NCBI GenBank assembly: GCA_002423465.1
Contig: DIWG01000036.1
Location: 14,629-78,628 of the forward strand
Direction of reading: 5' to 3'
Source of the DNA: Syntrophaceae bacterium UBA6112
GTDB taxonomy: Bacteria; Desulfobacterota; Syntrophia; Syntrophales; UBA5619
DNA: 64,000 bases
In this document: positions 1 through 7,890 of the stretch, in pieces
Layout: each line of letters begins with the position of its first letter
How positions within the stretch are numbered: position 1 is the first letter of the stretch
Made by a program: the position numbers and the translations under genes
The notes under the pieces: generated by a model
What the model saw: the letters and a program-made list of their open reading frames with translations, nothing else
Told to the model about the DNA's origin: nothing
Database searches by the model: none

Positions 1-97
1 AGGCGCTGTTTTCCTCGCTTCTGATGATGCTTGCAATATTACCGGTCATAGCTTGGCTACTTGTGCCGGTGGCGACTTTTATTATTGCACCGACTAG
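1..97 (+). CDS. 3' end of a short-chain dehydrogenase/reductase gene (partial)
   Basis: The window opens inside a reading frame that runs from base 2 to a TAG at 95-97. The 31 visible residues begin GAVFLASDDACNITGHSL, which is the typical C-terminal stretch of SDR-fold NAD(P)-dependent oxidoreductases (AxFLASDxAxxxTGxxL, then a glycine pair). The usual VDGG is here CAGG and the tail is a little longer than normal, so substrate and activity cannot be judged. The catalytic Tyr-Lys and the nucleotide-binding site lie outside the window. About 230 bases follow before the next gene, which is on the other strand, and I see nothing convincing in them. Confidence 0.65.
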   Translation, partial: GAVFLASDDACNITGHSLATCAGGDFYYCTD

Positions 98-330
98 CCC
101 AGTATAGACTTGAGCTACTGTTTGGTAACCCTGCAACGAAGTTTTTTTGCATTCATTCCCCGCGGCTTGTCGCGAAGGGAGAGAGGGGCGTTCCCTGAGG
201 TCGGTCGTCGATAGCAGACACTAAATATTTCGTGCTTACCCTTGAGCTCTTCACCCACCTGCATGATAACCTTGATGATCCGGTCCGGTTCCGCCTTGTG
301 TGCAGGGCACGCTACAGATCTCGCCATTAT

Positions 331-915
331 TTACGTTTTCTTTGGGTTTTTGGTTGTTCCCTCTTCGATGGCCTTAAAGTTGGTAGTCTTCTTCTGAAGC
401 TCTTTTTTGTCCTCTTCGCTGGTGCTACTAAATGTCAGTTCGCAGAAGGCGTCGCCATCCGGCACGGCTTTGGTATGCACCATCTTGAACTCAGGATTAA
501 AAATCATGGTGCTGGCGGGATCGACATAGCAGTAGATGCGACCTAGTTTGTCTTGTCCATATTCATGCCACACCTTGGACATGACACAGCCATAAGCCCG
601 GGTACGGTTTCCGCCGTCCACCACGGCTTCTTCACACTTATCATGCATACCGAATGCAGGCAGGTCCGAGAGCTTCTTGAAGTTTTCCTCGGTCAGTTCC
701 CAACCCTGGTTGATAGCTATCTCTTTCTTTTTCTCGCCGATCATGTGGGCATATTCCTTGATCGCCTTCATGGTCAGCTCTTCGCCCTTTTCCTGCCCCA
801 ACTCCTTGACTAAAGTCGCGGCGAAGGCAATGTGTAACATCCCCAGGCGGCGACACGTAAGAGCTACCGCCTTTAAGGCGTCTGCCCGAGGTATGAGCTC
901 CTCTTTAGTTGTCAT
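331..915 (-). CDS. L-2-amino-thiazoline-4-carboxylic acid hydrolase-family protein
   Basis: A 194-residue soluble protein. The N-terminal half is helical and ends in a Cys-rich core (ACIRYA-like region, KCEEAVVDGGNRTRAYGC), and the C-terminal part carries the CYVDPASTMIFNPEF segment seen in the ATC-hydrolase-like family (PF14196 type). Those proteins are named after L-2-amino-delta2-thiazoline-4-carboxylate hydrolase of cysteine synthesis, but most members are uncharacterised. The start is preceded by GGAGGG. It lies 12 bases after the nitroreductase-like gene on the same strand, so the two are probably one transcript; a redox or detoxification role is inference. No membrane segment or signal peptide is visible. 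Confidence 0.6.
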   Translation of the reverse strand: MTTKEELIPRADALKAVALTCRRLGMLHIAFAATLVKELGQEKGEELTMKAIKEYAHMIGEKKKEIAINQGWELTEENFKKLSDLPAFGMHDKCEEAVVDGGNRTRAYGCVMSKVWHEYGQDKLGRIYCYVDPASTMIFNPEFKMVHTKAVPDGDAFCELTFSSTSEEDKKELQKKTTNFKAIEEGTTKNPKKT

Positions 916-927
916 TTTCCCTCCAGT

Positions 928-1803
928 TTATTTTTGCGGTTTCTCGATTATCATGTCTTTTAACGGCGTTCGCAACGATTTGATAATGCCGATGGATGGG
1001 TAACCGAGAATGATATGCAGGTCCGGTTCAATGTAATCGGGAAGACCATATTTTTTTTTGAATATCTCGGCGGTATCCCCTTCACCATGCAATTCGGAGA
1101 GCCAGCAGCCACCAAGTCCGAGCGCGTGCGCCATGAGCAGCATGTGGTCCCCGGCAGCGGCGGCATCAAACCCGGCGTTCTGAGGAACGACCTTGTCCTG
1201 TCCCACAACGGCGGCTATCCGTTTATCGTGGCAAAGGACGATGATCGCTCCGCAACTGCGGGTGGAAATATCGCTCCAGATCATCTTTCTTTCTTTGGAA
1301 GTCCGCAGCACTATGAATTTAAGGTGCCCCAGGTTGCAGCCGATGGGGGCAGCGCGCCCCGCTTCCATGATGGTTTCCAGCATCTCTTCCGGGATTGGCT
1401 TGTCCAGGTAATCCCGGTAGGAACGGCGACCGTATATTAGTTTGTTAACCACCGCCATTTCTTCCGGAGTAAAGGGGGTGGGCAGCGGTTCGTCCAATTC
1501 CGGTTTTTCCCCGGCGCGGATTTGTTCGGCAATGGCGAGATACTTCTTGACCCATTGAATATCAGGAGCGGTATCGGTAAATCCTCGGGCGCACCAGATC
1601 TCGTAGCAAAGTTGCGCTTGCTCGCCGAAGCTCTTGATTGCCCTGCCCCGCCACTTGAGGAGTGTGGGGTAAAGAGGCACCTCAATCATATGATGGGTCC
1701 GCTCGTGGAGCAAACCCCGCAACGCTATCGGGTCCATTATCATCAGGTCTTCTCTAGTATACTTGCCGAAGATCCATTGTACTGTGGCAGCCGTTGTCGC
1801 CAT
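928..1803 (-). CDS. Nitroreductase-family FMN oxidoreductase with an N-terminal extension
   Basis: A 291-residue protein. Residues from about 110 to the end are a nitroreductase fold: RRSYRDYLDKPIPEE is the usual FMN-phosphate-binding start, then AGRAAPIGCN, and the C-terminal ALGLGGCW and LGYPS motifs. The first 100 or so residues are a helical extension not found in classical nitroreductases. The start was placed at 1803 because an ideal GGAGGAGG sits just upstream of this ATG, while the longer frame to 1845 lacks one. Nitroreductases use FMN and NAD(P)H to reduce nitro groups, quinones, enones or flavins; the substrate here is unknown. It heads a probable two-gene operon with the ATC-hydrolase-like gene. 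Confidence 0.72.
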   Translation of the reverse strand: MATTAATVQWIFGKYTREDLMIMDPIALRGLLHERTHHMIEVPLYPTLLKWRGRAIKSFGEQAQLCYEIWCARGFTDTAPDIQWVKKYLAIAEQIRAGEKPELDEPLPTPFTPEEMAVVNKLIYGRRSYRDYLDKPIPEEMLETIMEAGRAAPIGCNLGHLKFIVLRTSKERKMIWSDISTRSCGAIIVLCHDKRIAAVVGQDKVVPQNAGFDAAAAGDHMLLMAHALGLGGCWLSELHGEGDTAEIFKKKYGLPDYIEPDLHIILGYPSIGIIKSLRTPLKDMIIEKPQK

Positions 1804-1856
1804 CTTTTCCTCCTCCGATATGTTATTTTTAAAATTGTCCAGCAAAACACAACAAC

Positions 1857-1919
1857 CGGAGTGTCTGACTACGTCTCTCCCCGCTGAGTATTACCCATCA
1901 TAATACTCAGGACACTCCG
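1857..1919. repeat. Nested inverted repeats at the 3' end of the IS200 remnant
   Basis: A perfect 10-base palindrome (CTGAGTATTA at 1884-1893 and TAATACTCAG at 1901-1910, 7-base loop) is enclosed by a perfect 9-base pair of arms (CGGAGTGTC at 1857-1865 and GACACTCCG at 1911-1919). The stop codon of the transposase remnant lies inside the inner stem. IS200/IS605 elements end in subterminal hairpins recognised by TnpA, so this is probably the remains of one element end; it could also act as a terminator for the minus strand. Confidence 0.6.
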
Positions 1920-2384
1920 TTCGCTTCCTAATAAAGCTTTTGATGGTCTGTCCTAGGCTATCAAGTGACTTTTCTGCATAACCCTGCAATGATGCCATCG
2001 GTGGCGGTAGCCGACGCTTTATGACCTCTTCAGTGATTCCAACAGTCGACCAAAAATATCCGGGAGACCAAAGCTCATTACGACAATATATTTTCTTTAC
2101 CACGTCAAAACGCAATCTCACTTCCCCGCTTGTATTGGCCTTTCTCTTCCTGCGATACTTGATACTGAATATTTTGGAGCTATGGTGACAACTAAATGTA
2201 CAAGATCTTCTTAAAAGCTGTAATTCTCAATTTCAACTTCCGGATGATAATCCTAGACGTCTAACAGCCGCGCCTCTACAAATCTCTTAAGTTCTCAGTT
2301 CAATATCTTTCTGCGATATTTCGGTATCCATACAGTATGATATTGATAGTGACATGCCCCATGCACACTATATCGTATCTTCAT
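1891..2384 (-). pseudogene. Decayed IS200/IS605-family transposase (tnpA)
   Basis: Reading the minus strand from an ATG at 2384, the N-terminus gives CHYQYHTVWIPKYRRKIL, the signature start of the Y1 transposases, followed by an in-frame stop. Further on EDLVHLVVTIAPKYSVSSI and then NELWSPGYFWSTVG are the HUH region and the conserved C-terminal half. The metal-binding HUH motif, normally His-Val-His, reads Leu-Val-His. The reading frame is therefore interrupted and the catalytic site is damaged, so the copy is dead. Only the last 76 residues (1891-2121) remain as an open frame. It sits between the nitroreductase pair and the cysteine desulfidase gene. Confidence 0.8.
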
Positions 2385-2424
2385 GGCACGAGCATATCAT
2401 AATTGAAACTCTTTCTCATTACTC

Positions 2425-2439
2425 CCAGCCTTCGGCTGG
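2425..2439. repeat. Hairpin at the 5' side of the IS200 remnant
   Basis: A perfect 6-base stem with a 3-base loop (CCAGCC-TTC-GGCTGG) lies about 40 bases upstream of the transposase start. IS200/IS605 elements carry such a subterminal hairpin at the left end, and the following GTTTACGTCCGCAGTC resembles the short guide region, so this is probably the fossil left end. Confidence 0.5.
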
Positions 2440-2522
2440 AACGCTGTCACCTACGGGTTTACGTCCGCAGTCCTCAGCGTTGGTTTGATAGAAAGAACTC
2501 CATAACAGCATTCTGAACTGCT

Positions 2523-3827
2523 TTACTTCGTTAGCATGATATCGAGGATGGTGCGGTCGGTTACGTCCATCCCTTCGCAGACGATCCGTTCGAGGTGGTC
2601 AATACTTGCATCGGCATCGACGCCGACAATACCGGCATCGGCCGGTGCGCCCTTGCCTTCCATGGCCATCACCGCGGACAATGCCGCGGCGTGGACAGCC
2701 GAATCGATCTTGAGGGCGCAGGTTTCTTTGGCGCCGTCACAGATGATGCCGGTCAGATTGCCTACCATGTTGTTCACCGCACGATTGATCTCGCATCTGC
2801 CCCCTCCTAGGAGGCGCACAAATCCGCAGGCCGTTCCGATCGACGCGGTGAAAGCGCCGCAGAGTGACGACAGCCGTCCCTTGCGCGAGGCGATCGTGAT
2901 CGCAACGATGCTGCTCAGGGCAAGGGCGCGGGCTAGCGATTCACGGGAAGCACCAATTTTCTCGGCGAGGACGGCCACCGGCACCGTGGTCGTTATCCCC
3001 TGGTTTCCCGAACCTGAATTGATGACGACTGGCAACGGAGAACCAGCCATGCGGGCATCGGAAGCGGCCGCAGCCTTTGCCGTCGCTATGTTCAAGGCGT
3101 CCATGATGGCGCTACGGTTCCCGGCGAAGGTTATGGATTCGCGCCCGACCTCGATGCCGTAATGTTCACCGAGCGAATGGTCCGACAGCCTCAGATTGAT
3201 GACGGCGGCATCCATGAGGAAGGAAATGGCATCCGGATCGACCGAATCCGCAAAGTCGATCATCTGTGCAAAACTCGGATATCCATTCGGGAAAATGGCC
3301 GGCATTTCTGATGGAACATCCACCCCGTCAGCGGAGAGCTTGACCCGCTCGACGCCGTCCACGCGAAGGCTTTCAAGTCTGTCGTGAAGATGGGCGATGG
3401 TCGCAACAGTTTCATGTCCGCTGGCCCGGGCGGTGACTTCAATGAAGATGACAGGCGCCCCCTCCCTTAAGACGAGGTCAACCCGCTCCTCGTCCAGAAA
3501 AACCCGGGAACGATCCTCCGTTTCTGGGGTAATCCTTGCTAGGACAGCGAGACCATCCTGCGGATTCCCACTCACAGCGCCGAGGACGACAGCCGCTTTG
3601 AGACCCTTGAGCGAGGAATTGGGCAATCCGACAGACATGGCATTCTTGATGAAATCGCGACTGGCGGCCACGGATATCCGCTCGGGTTCCAGTGCAAACT
3701 CCCTCCGCAAGGCCTGTGCCGCCGTAGCGCCTGCCAGTGCAGCAGCAGCCGGTTCCGTGCAGCCCATGGCCTCTATCAGCTCCTTTTTAAGAACGATCAG
3801 TAAATCATAATTCATCCGGTCGTGCAT
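2523..3827 (-). CDS. cyuA: L-cysteine desulfidase (CyuA / UPF0597 family)
   Basis: A 434-residue protein matching the length of the CyuA/YhaM family. The N-terminal EAMGCTEPAAAAL motif contains the first [4Fe-4S] ligand (Cys23); further cysteines occur at SLCGAFTASIGTACGF and IICDGAKETCALK, the positions where the family binds its cluster. Such enzymes split L-cysteine to pyruvate, sulfide and ammonia, and some members are annotated as serine dehydratase alpha-like. The start at 3827 is chosen over the longer frame because GGAAGAG precedes it and family proteins begin here. It is flanked by transposon debris on both sides and has its own promoter just upstream, so it is a single-gene unit. 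Confidence 0.82.
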   Translation of the reverse strand: MHDRMNYDLLIVLKKELIEAMGCTEPAAAALAGATAAQALRREFALEPERISVAASRDFIKNAMSVGLPNSSLKGLKAAVVLGAVSGNPQDGLAVLARITPETEDRSRVFLDEERVDLVLREGAPVIFIEVTARASGHETVATIAHLHDRLESLRVDGVERVKLSADGVDVPSEMPAIFPNGYPSFAQMIDFADSVDPDAISFLMDAAVINLRLSDHSLGEHYGIEVGRESITFAGNRSAIMDALNIATAKAAAASDARMAGSPLPVVINSGSGNQGITTTVPVAVLAEKIGASRESLARALALSSIVAITIASRKGRLSSLCGAFTASIGTACGFVRLLGGGRCEINRAVNNMVGNLTGIICDGAKETCALKIDSAVHAAALSAVMAMEGKGAPADAGIVGVDADASIDHLERIVCEGMDVTDRTILDIMLTK

Positions 3828-3848
3828 GATATTCTCTTCCATTTTTTT

Positions 3849-3877
3849 ATTATTACTAAAATCAGTATTCCTGTCAA
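3849..3877 (-). promoter_or_regulatory. Sigma-70-type promoter of the cysteine desulfidase gene
   Basis: Read on the minus strand, a consensus TTGACA (3877-3872) is separated by 17 bases from AATAAT (3854-3849). The predicted transcript would start about 15 bases before the chosen start codon, leaving only room for the ribosome-binding site. Confidence 0.6.
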
Positions 3878-3942
3878 AAGTTTTTTCAAAATACGATTGA
3901 CCCAAGTAAAATGTATTCTTTCATGGAAAAGTTGAATATAGA

Positions 3943-4212
3943 TCAATAAATCGATAGAAATTCTTTGAAAACAGTTATATATAAAAGCACATCGGGTACA
4001 TGCTGCATCTGGGTTTTGTTGGCGAGCAATGACCTAAAGGTCTCCCCATTGTCAAGACAAAAAACGGGCTGTATGTGGTGCATAGTGTCAACTGGCACGA
4101 GTTTTGGGTTTAACCGCTCTTTGACATAAACCTCATACGGAGTCCGACACCCCAGAGATTCGTAAATCCGTTCCATGTTATAGAAGAGGAAGTATTTATC
4201 GTAGCATCTGTG
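3943..4212 (-). pseudogene. C-terminal fragment of an IS3-family transposase
   Basis: The minus strand reads YDKYFLFYNMERIYESLGCRTPYEV, the conserved end of IS3-type DDE transposases (xxYNxxRxHxSLGYxTPxEV), followed by a tail VDTMHHIQPVFCLDNG like that seen in several IS3 ORFB proteins. The catalytic DDE domain is missing because the frame breaks near 4212, exactly where another transposase fragment begins in the opposite direction. It is not functional. Confidence 0.75.
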
Positions 4213-4226
4213 GGCACGAGAAAAAC

Positions 4227-4578
4227 TTGGTCCGCCAGTTCCCCTTGGGGGCCATAGCCACCCAGCGACCCGCAGCGGGTATGATTCACCACTCGGATCG
4301 GGGGAGTCAGTATTGCGCCCAGGAATATACCTTGTTGCTTGACCGGTTTGGGATGAGTGTGGGGAATTGCTACGACTACGCCCCTATGGAAAGCGTACGG
4401 AGCGTGCTCAAGAACGAACAGATCCACCATTGCCAGTATGCAACAAAACAAGAGGTTATACAAGACATCACGGAGTTTATTGAGACTTTTTTAACCGGTA
4501 AAGAAGGCAGGCCAGCCTTGGTTCCTGTCTCCCGCCGTTTATGAACCATTGTTCTATGTAAAGCGACTGGTAGCATGA
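4227..4578 (+). pseudogene. C-terminal fragment of an IS3-family ORFB transposase, frameshifted
   Basis: Residues AGMIHHSDRGSQYCAQEY and NCYDYAPMESVRSVLKNE are the second Asp and the Glu blocks of the DDE catalytic core of IS3 transposases; the first Asp block is missing. The open frame stops at 4544, but in another frame the sequence goes on as WFLSPAVYEPLFYVKRLVA up to a TGA at 4576-4578, which is the true family end, so a frameshift lies near 4490-4510. The following TTTGGTGTCCACTATTGACGA (about 4583-4603) looks like the element's terminal inverted repeat. The copy is dead. Confidence 0.8.
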
Positions 4579-4857
4579 AATATTTGGTGTCCACTATTGA
4601 CGACCGACTCAAGTCCCGGAGTCAGCAATGGTGTCTTATAATCGAACACATGTTTTTTTTTGGGACAGATTCCGGTCATATCCAGTTGCATGGTACGGAC
4701 CCGTAATTCAAAAAATAACCAACAAACTCAATTGATTATTTAGATCAAAGTGGTTGGCACCGGCGTTGCATTCTGCCTCACTAGCTAAAGGCGTTCACGC
4801 AGAACAGTGTCAACAAGGCCGGTCAGTTTAAAGAATACCTAATAAAGGAGGAAGACG
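4579..4857. other. Intergenic region between IS3 debris and the TRAP operon
   Basis: It holds the presumed IS3 terminus near 4583-4610, an AT-rich stretch around 4650-4750, the sigma-54 promoter at 4754-4770 and a ribosome-binding site AGGAGG just before 4858. No reading frame of note is present. The AT-rich stretch is where an enhancer-binding protein would be expected to bind, but I see no clear palindromic operator. Confidence 0.5.
4754..4770 (+). promoter_or_regulatory. Sigma-54 (-24/-12) promoter
   Basis: TTGGCAC-CGGCG-TTGCA matches the RpoN consensus at every strongly conserved position: GG at 4756-4757 and GC at 4768-4769 are exactly 10 bases apart. It lies about 85 bases upstream of the TRAP substrate-binding gene and points at it. 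Sigma-54 promoters need an AAA+ enhancer-binding protein; no gene for one is present in this window. Confidence 0.8.
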
Positions 4858-5862
4858 ATGAGTAAGGCATCAAAGATAATGACGTGGGTAATCGTGGGGG
4901 TTTTCATTCTTGGGTTTGCCGGCGGCGCAGCAGCCCAAACTGCCAAGTATCAATTCCGGATGGGCCAGGTGACCCCGCTTTCCCATGGGTGGCACAAAAC
5001 CGCCCTGAAGGTAGCCGAATTAGTCGAGGCCAAAACGAAGGGAGAGTACAAGATAACCGTCTATGGTGCGGCTCAACTCGGTGGCGACCGGGAGATGTTT
5101 GAGGCGATTCAGTTGGGCACATTGGATATGGGTCTGATCTCCGTGGCCCCCATGGGTGCTTTCACCCCGGCGCTCAATGGGCTTCTCTTTCCATTCGTGA
5201 TTGAAAATTATGATGCTATGAGGAAGGTGATGTTGGCGCCCCAGACGAGTGAACTGTTGGGCAGCCTCGAAGAGATCGGCGTCAAGGGCTTTTCGGTGAT
5301 GATCTCCGATTTCCGGCATTTCACCAACAACAAGCGCCCGATCAATAAACTGGAGGACCTCAAGGGGCTGAAGCTTCGCGTGGTAGAGGCGCCTCTGTAT
5401 GTGGACATGTTCAAGGCCCTGGGAGTCAGCGTGACCGCACTTCCCTATGCCGAGCTTTATAGCGCCCTGAAGACCGGAGTGATCGATGGCGCGGAGCTGA
5501 ATCATAGCTCCATTGCGAGCATGAAGCTCTATGAGGTGCTGAAGTACGTCAGTCATACCACATTCCCGTTCCCCTCGGCGGTAGTGATGAATCTTAAACT
5601 GTATAAGGGGTTACCTCCGCACATCCAGAAAGCCATCACGGAGGCTGCTGCGGAGGCGGTCCCCTACAATCTCCAGCTCCTCATCGGAGAGGATCGGACG
5701 ACGGAGAAATTATTGAAGGAAAAAGGGATGGTGATGAATGACATCCCGGATATCCAGCCTTTCAGAAAAGCCGTGGAACCGGTTTTTGAAAAATATATAG
5801 CCAAGGATAAGAGGGTGGGCTGGTACGTGAAAGAGGTCCAGAAGATTGTAGCCGGGAAGTAG
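4858..5862 (+). CDS. TRAP transporter substrate-binding protein (DctP family)
   Basis: A 334-residue periplasmic protein of usual length. Residues 1-26 are a Sec signal peptide ending in an Ala-rich AGGAAAQ cleavage region. The mature part has the DctP hallmarks: QLGGDREMFEAIQLGTLDM near residue 80, and LKGLKLRVVEAPLYVDM around residue 165-180 with the conserved arginine that binds the substrate carboxylate. The start follows AGGAGGAAGACG. It is the first gene of the sigma-54-dependent block and is followed by the two membrane subunits, so it delivers a carboxylic or sulfonic acid to them. The exact ligand is unknown; the dehydrogenase genes downstream suggest a small oxo- or hydroxy-acid. 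Confidence 0.9.
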   Translation: MSKASKIMTWVIVGVFILGFAGGAAAQTAKYQFRMGQVTPLSHGWHKTALKVAELVEAKTKGEYKITVYGAAQLGGDREMFEAIQLGTLDMGLISVAPMGAFTPALNGLLFPFVIENYDAMRKVMLAPQTSELLGSLEEIGVKGFSVMISDFRHFTNNKRPINKLEDLKGLKLRVVEAPLYVDMFKALGVSVTALPYAELYSALKTGVIDGAELNHSSIASMKLYEVLKYVSHTTFPFPSAVVMNLKLYKGLPPHIQKAITEAAAEAVPYNLQLLIGEDRTTEKLLKEKGMVMNDIPDIQPFRKAVEPVFEKYIAKDKRVGWYVKEVQKIVAGK

Positions 5863-5898
5863 CGCCGGCCCACAAAAAAGCGTCAAGGCGGAGAACGC

Positions 5899-6399
5899 AT
5901 GCGCAACGTGCTGATTAAGGTTGATGAAATTCTATACCGGGCTGAAATCTGTATTGTGGTCCCCGCCATGGTGGTCATGATTCTCGTCGCTTTCGGCCAA
6001 GTGATGGGACGGTACTTCTTTAACTACGCTCCCGCGTGGTGCGAAGAAATGGCCCGCTACCTCTTCATCTGGGTGGTCTTCATCGGGGCCCCGCTGGGGG
6101 TGAGCGCGCGGGAGCATATGGCCTTAAGGGTTCTCGTAGACCGCCTCCCCGATTCGCGACGGGCCGTCTGCAACTTCTGCATTTATGCCGTGGCGATTGT
6201 ATTTCTGGCCTCGTTGACCTGGCAGGGGATTGCTATCATGATCCGTACGATACACCAGGTTTCCCCAACCCTGGAAATTTCCATGCGCTGGGTGTATGCC
6301 GCAATCCCCATAGGGAGCAGCTTAATGCTGTGGCATCTGCTGATCTCCCTTTTAAGGACGAGATTTGCGGATCATCCCCTTTTCTCGTCTAAAGGATAA
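5899..6399 (+). CDS. TRAP transporter small permease (DctQ family)
   Basis: A 166-residue membrane protein with four hydrophobic helices (about residues 16-38, 50-68, 88-108 and 130-150). The second segment contains RYFFNYAPAWCEEMARYLFIW followed by GAPLGVSAREHM, the characteristic DctQ pattern of aromatic residues, WxEE and an Arg-Glu-His cluster. The small subunit pairs with the large permease to form the sodium-driven secondary carrier. It lies 36 bases after the binding-protein gene and 3 bases before the large-permease gene, so the three are one operon. Confidence 0.88.
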   Translation: MRNVLIKVDEILYRAEICIVVPAMVVMILVAFGQVMGRYFFNYAPAWCEEMARYLFIWVVFIGAPLGVSAREHMALRVLVDRLPDSRRAVCNFCIYAVAIVFLASLTWQGIAIMIRTIHQVSPTLEISMRWVYAAIPIGSSLMLWHLLISLLRTRFADHPLFSSKG

Positions 6400-6402
6400 C
6401 TC

Positions 6403-7680
6403 ATGGTAAGTATCGTCTCGGTGATCGTTTTTGTGATTTTCTTAGCGGCCAGCATTCCCCTGGCTTTTTCTCTAGGGATGGCCAGCCTCGTGGGAATTGT
6501 TCTTCAAGGGACAGTCCCACTGATCATCATTGCCCAGAAAGCCTTCTCGGGGCTCGACTCCTTTCTCCTTCTGTCCATTCCCCTGTTTATTCTGGCGGGA
6601 ATGCTCATCGACCAGGCTGGAATTTCCTTGGCTCTCGTGAACTTGGCCCAGTCCCTCGTAGGATTTTTCCGCGGGGGGCTGGCCATGGTGGTAATTCTCA
6701 GTGAAATGCTTTTTAGCGGGGTATCTGGATCGGTGACCGCCGATACAGCCGCCATCGGCTCCGTCCTTGTTCCCCCAATGGTGAAAGCCGGATACGGGCG
6801 GGAACGCGCGACGGCCATCCTTGCCGCAGCTTGCGGAATGGGAATTCTGGTCCCTCCCTGTATCCAGATGATTGTCTATGGAGCGCTGACGGGTGTATCC
6901 ATTGGGGACCTATTCGTGGCCGGATTCATTCCGGCTGCCTTTATGGCGCTGGCGTTGATGATTCAGATAAATATTCAGGCACGGCGGTTGAACTTACCGC
7001 CGATGGGGCGGCCTTCCTTACTTTTTCTTGGCAAGTCTGCAATCCAGTCGATACCGGCAGCGATCATGGCTTTCATCATTTTTGGGGGAATCCTGTTGGG
7101 AGCATTTACCCCTACCGAGGCCGCCGTCGTGGCTGTGGTTTACGGTTTTGTCATAGGGGTAATCTACCGGCGGATATCCTGGAAGGTGGCGCTGCAGATG
7201 ATCATAGATACGGCCCGGATTACGGGAACCATCATGTTTTTGGTCATCACCGCCTCCCTCTTTGCCTGGTTTATGACCACGGAGAGGGTTCCCCAGGCAA
7301 TTGCCGATTTTCTAGGAACGCTTCCGGGGGGAAAATATGTTTTCCTGTTAGCCGTCAACGTGATTTTTTTGCTCATTGGGTCTGTTCTGGAGGGAATTCC
7401 GGCTCTGATCATGATGGTGCCTATTCTGGAGCCCGCCGCCAAAAAACTGGGAATTGACTCCTTGCATTTAGGGATCATCTTGATCGCTAACATGGGGGTG
7501 GGATTTTTTCTTCCCCCCATCGGCTTGGGCTTGACCGTAGCCTGCACGGTAGGGAAGACAACGATTGATCGAGTAAGCGGCCCTCTATGGCCTTACTTAC
7601 TGGTGATGTTTGCGGTTGTCTTGTTGATCAGCTATGTGCCGTCGATCGTATTGTGGCTTCCTCAGATGCTGGGATTTTAA
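6403..7680 (+). CDS. TRAP transporter large permease (DctM family)
   Basis: A 425-residue, almost wholly hydrophobic protein with about 12 membrane segments, the usual size for DctM. FLLLSIPLFILAGMLID, SGVSGSVTADTAAIGSVLVP and GILVPPCIQMIVYG near residues 55-165, and FTPTEAAVVAVVY and MGVGFFLPPIGLGL in the second half, are the two inverted-repeat transport motifs that bind sodium and substrate. It completes the DctPQM set. About 210 bases of GC-rich sequence separate it from the flavoprotein gene, still on the same strand. Confidence 0.92.
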   Translation: MVSIVSVIVFVIFLAASIPLAFSLGMASLVGIVLQGTVPLIIIAQKAFSGLDSFLLLSIPLFILAGMLIDQAGISLALVNLAQSLVGFFRGGLAMVVILSEMLFSGVSGSVTADTAAIGSVLVPPMVKAGYGRERATAILAAACGMGILVPPCIQMIVYGALTGVSIGDLFVAGFIPAAFMALALMIQINIQARRLNLPPMGRPSLLFLGKSAIQSIPAAIMAFIIFGGILLGAFTPTEAAVVAVVYGFVIGVIYRRISWKVALQMIIDTARITGTIMFLVITASLFAWFMTTERVPQAIADFLGTLPGGKYVFLLAVNVIFLLIGSVLEGIPALIMMVPILEPAAKKLGIDSLHLGIILIANMGVGFFLPPIGLGLTVACTVGKTTIDRVSGPLWPYLLVMFAVVLLISYVPSIVLWLPQMLGF

Positions 7681-7890
7681 AGCCTTGATAGCCGAGCTCT
7701 TGTTTCTCCTTCAGAGGGTGACGATCGATCGGTATCGGTCGCGATGGCGGTCGAGTCGATCCGAATCTTTTGGCCTGTCTCGCCTCCTGGCTCGGGGCAA
7801 AGCCGATGATCTGATCGTGGATCGCCGCTGCCGCTGCGTAATAGTTTCCCGACGGGCGCTATCATAGTTAACGAGATTGGGGGTTTTTCC

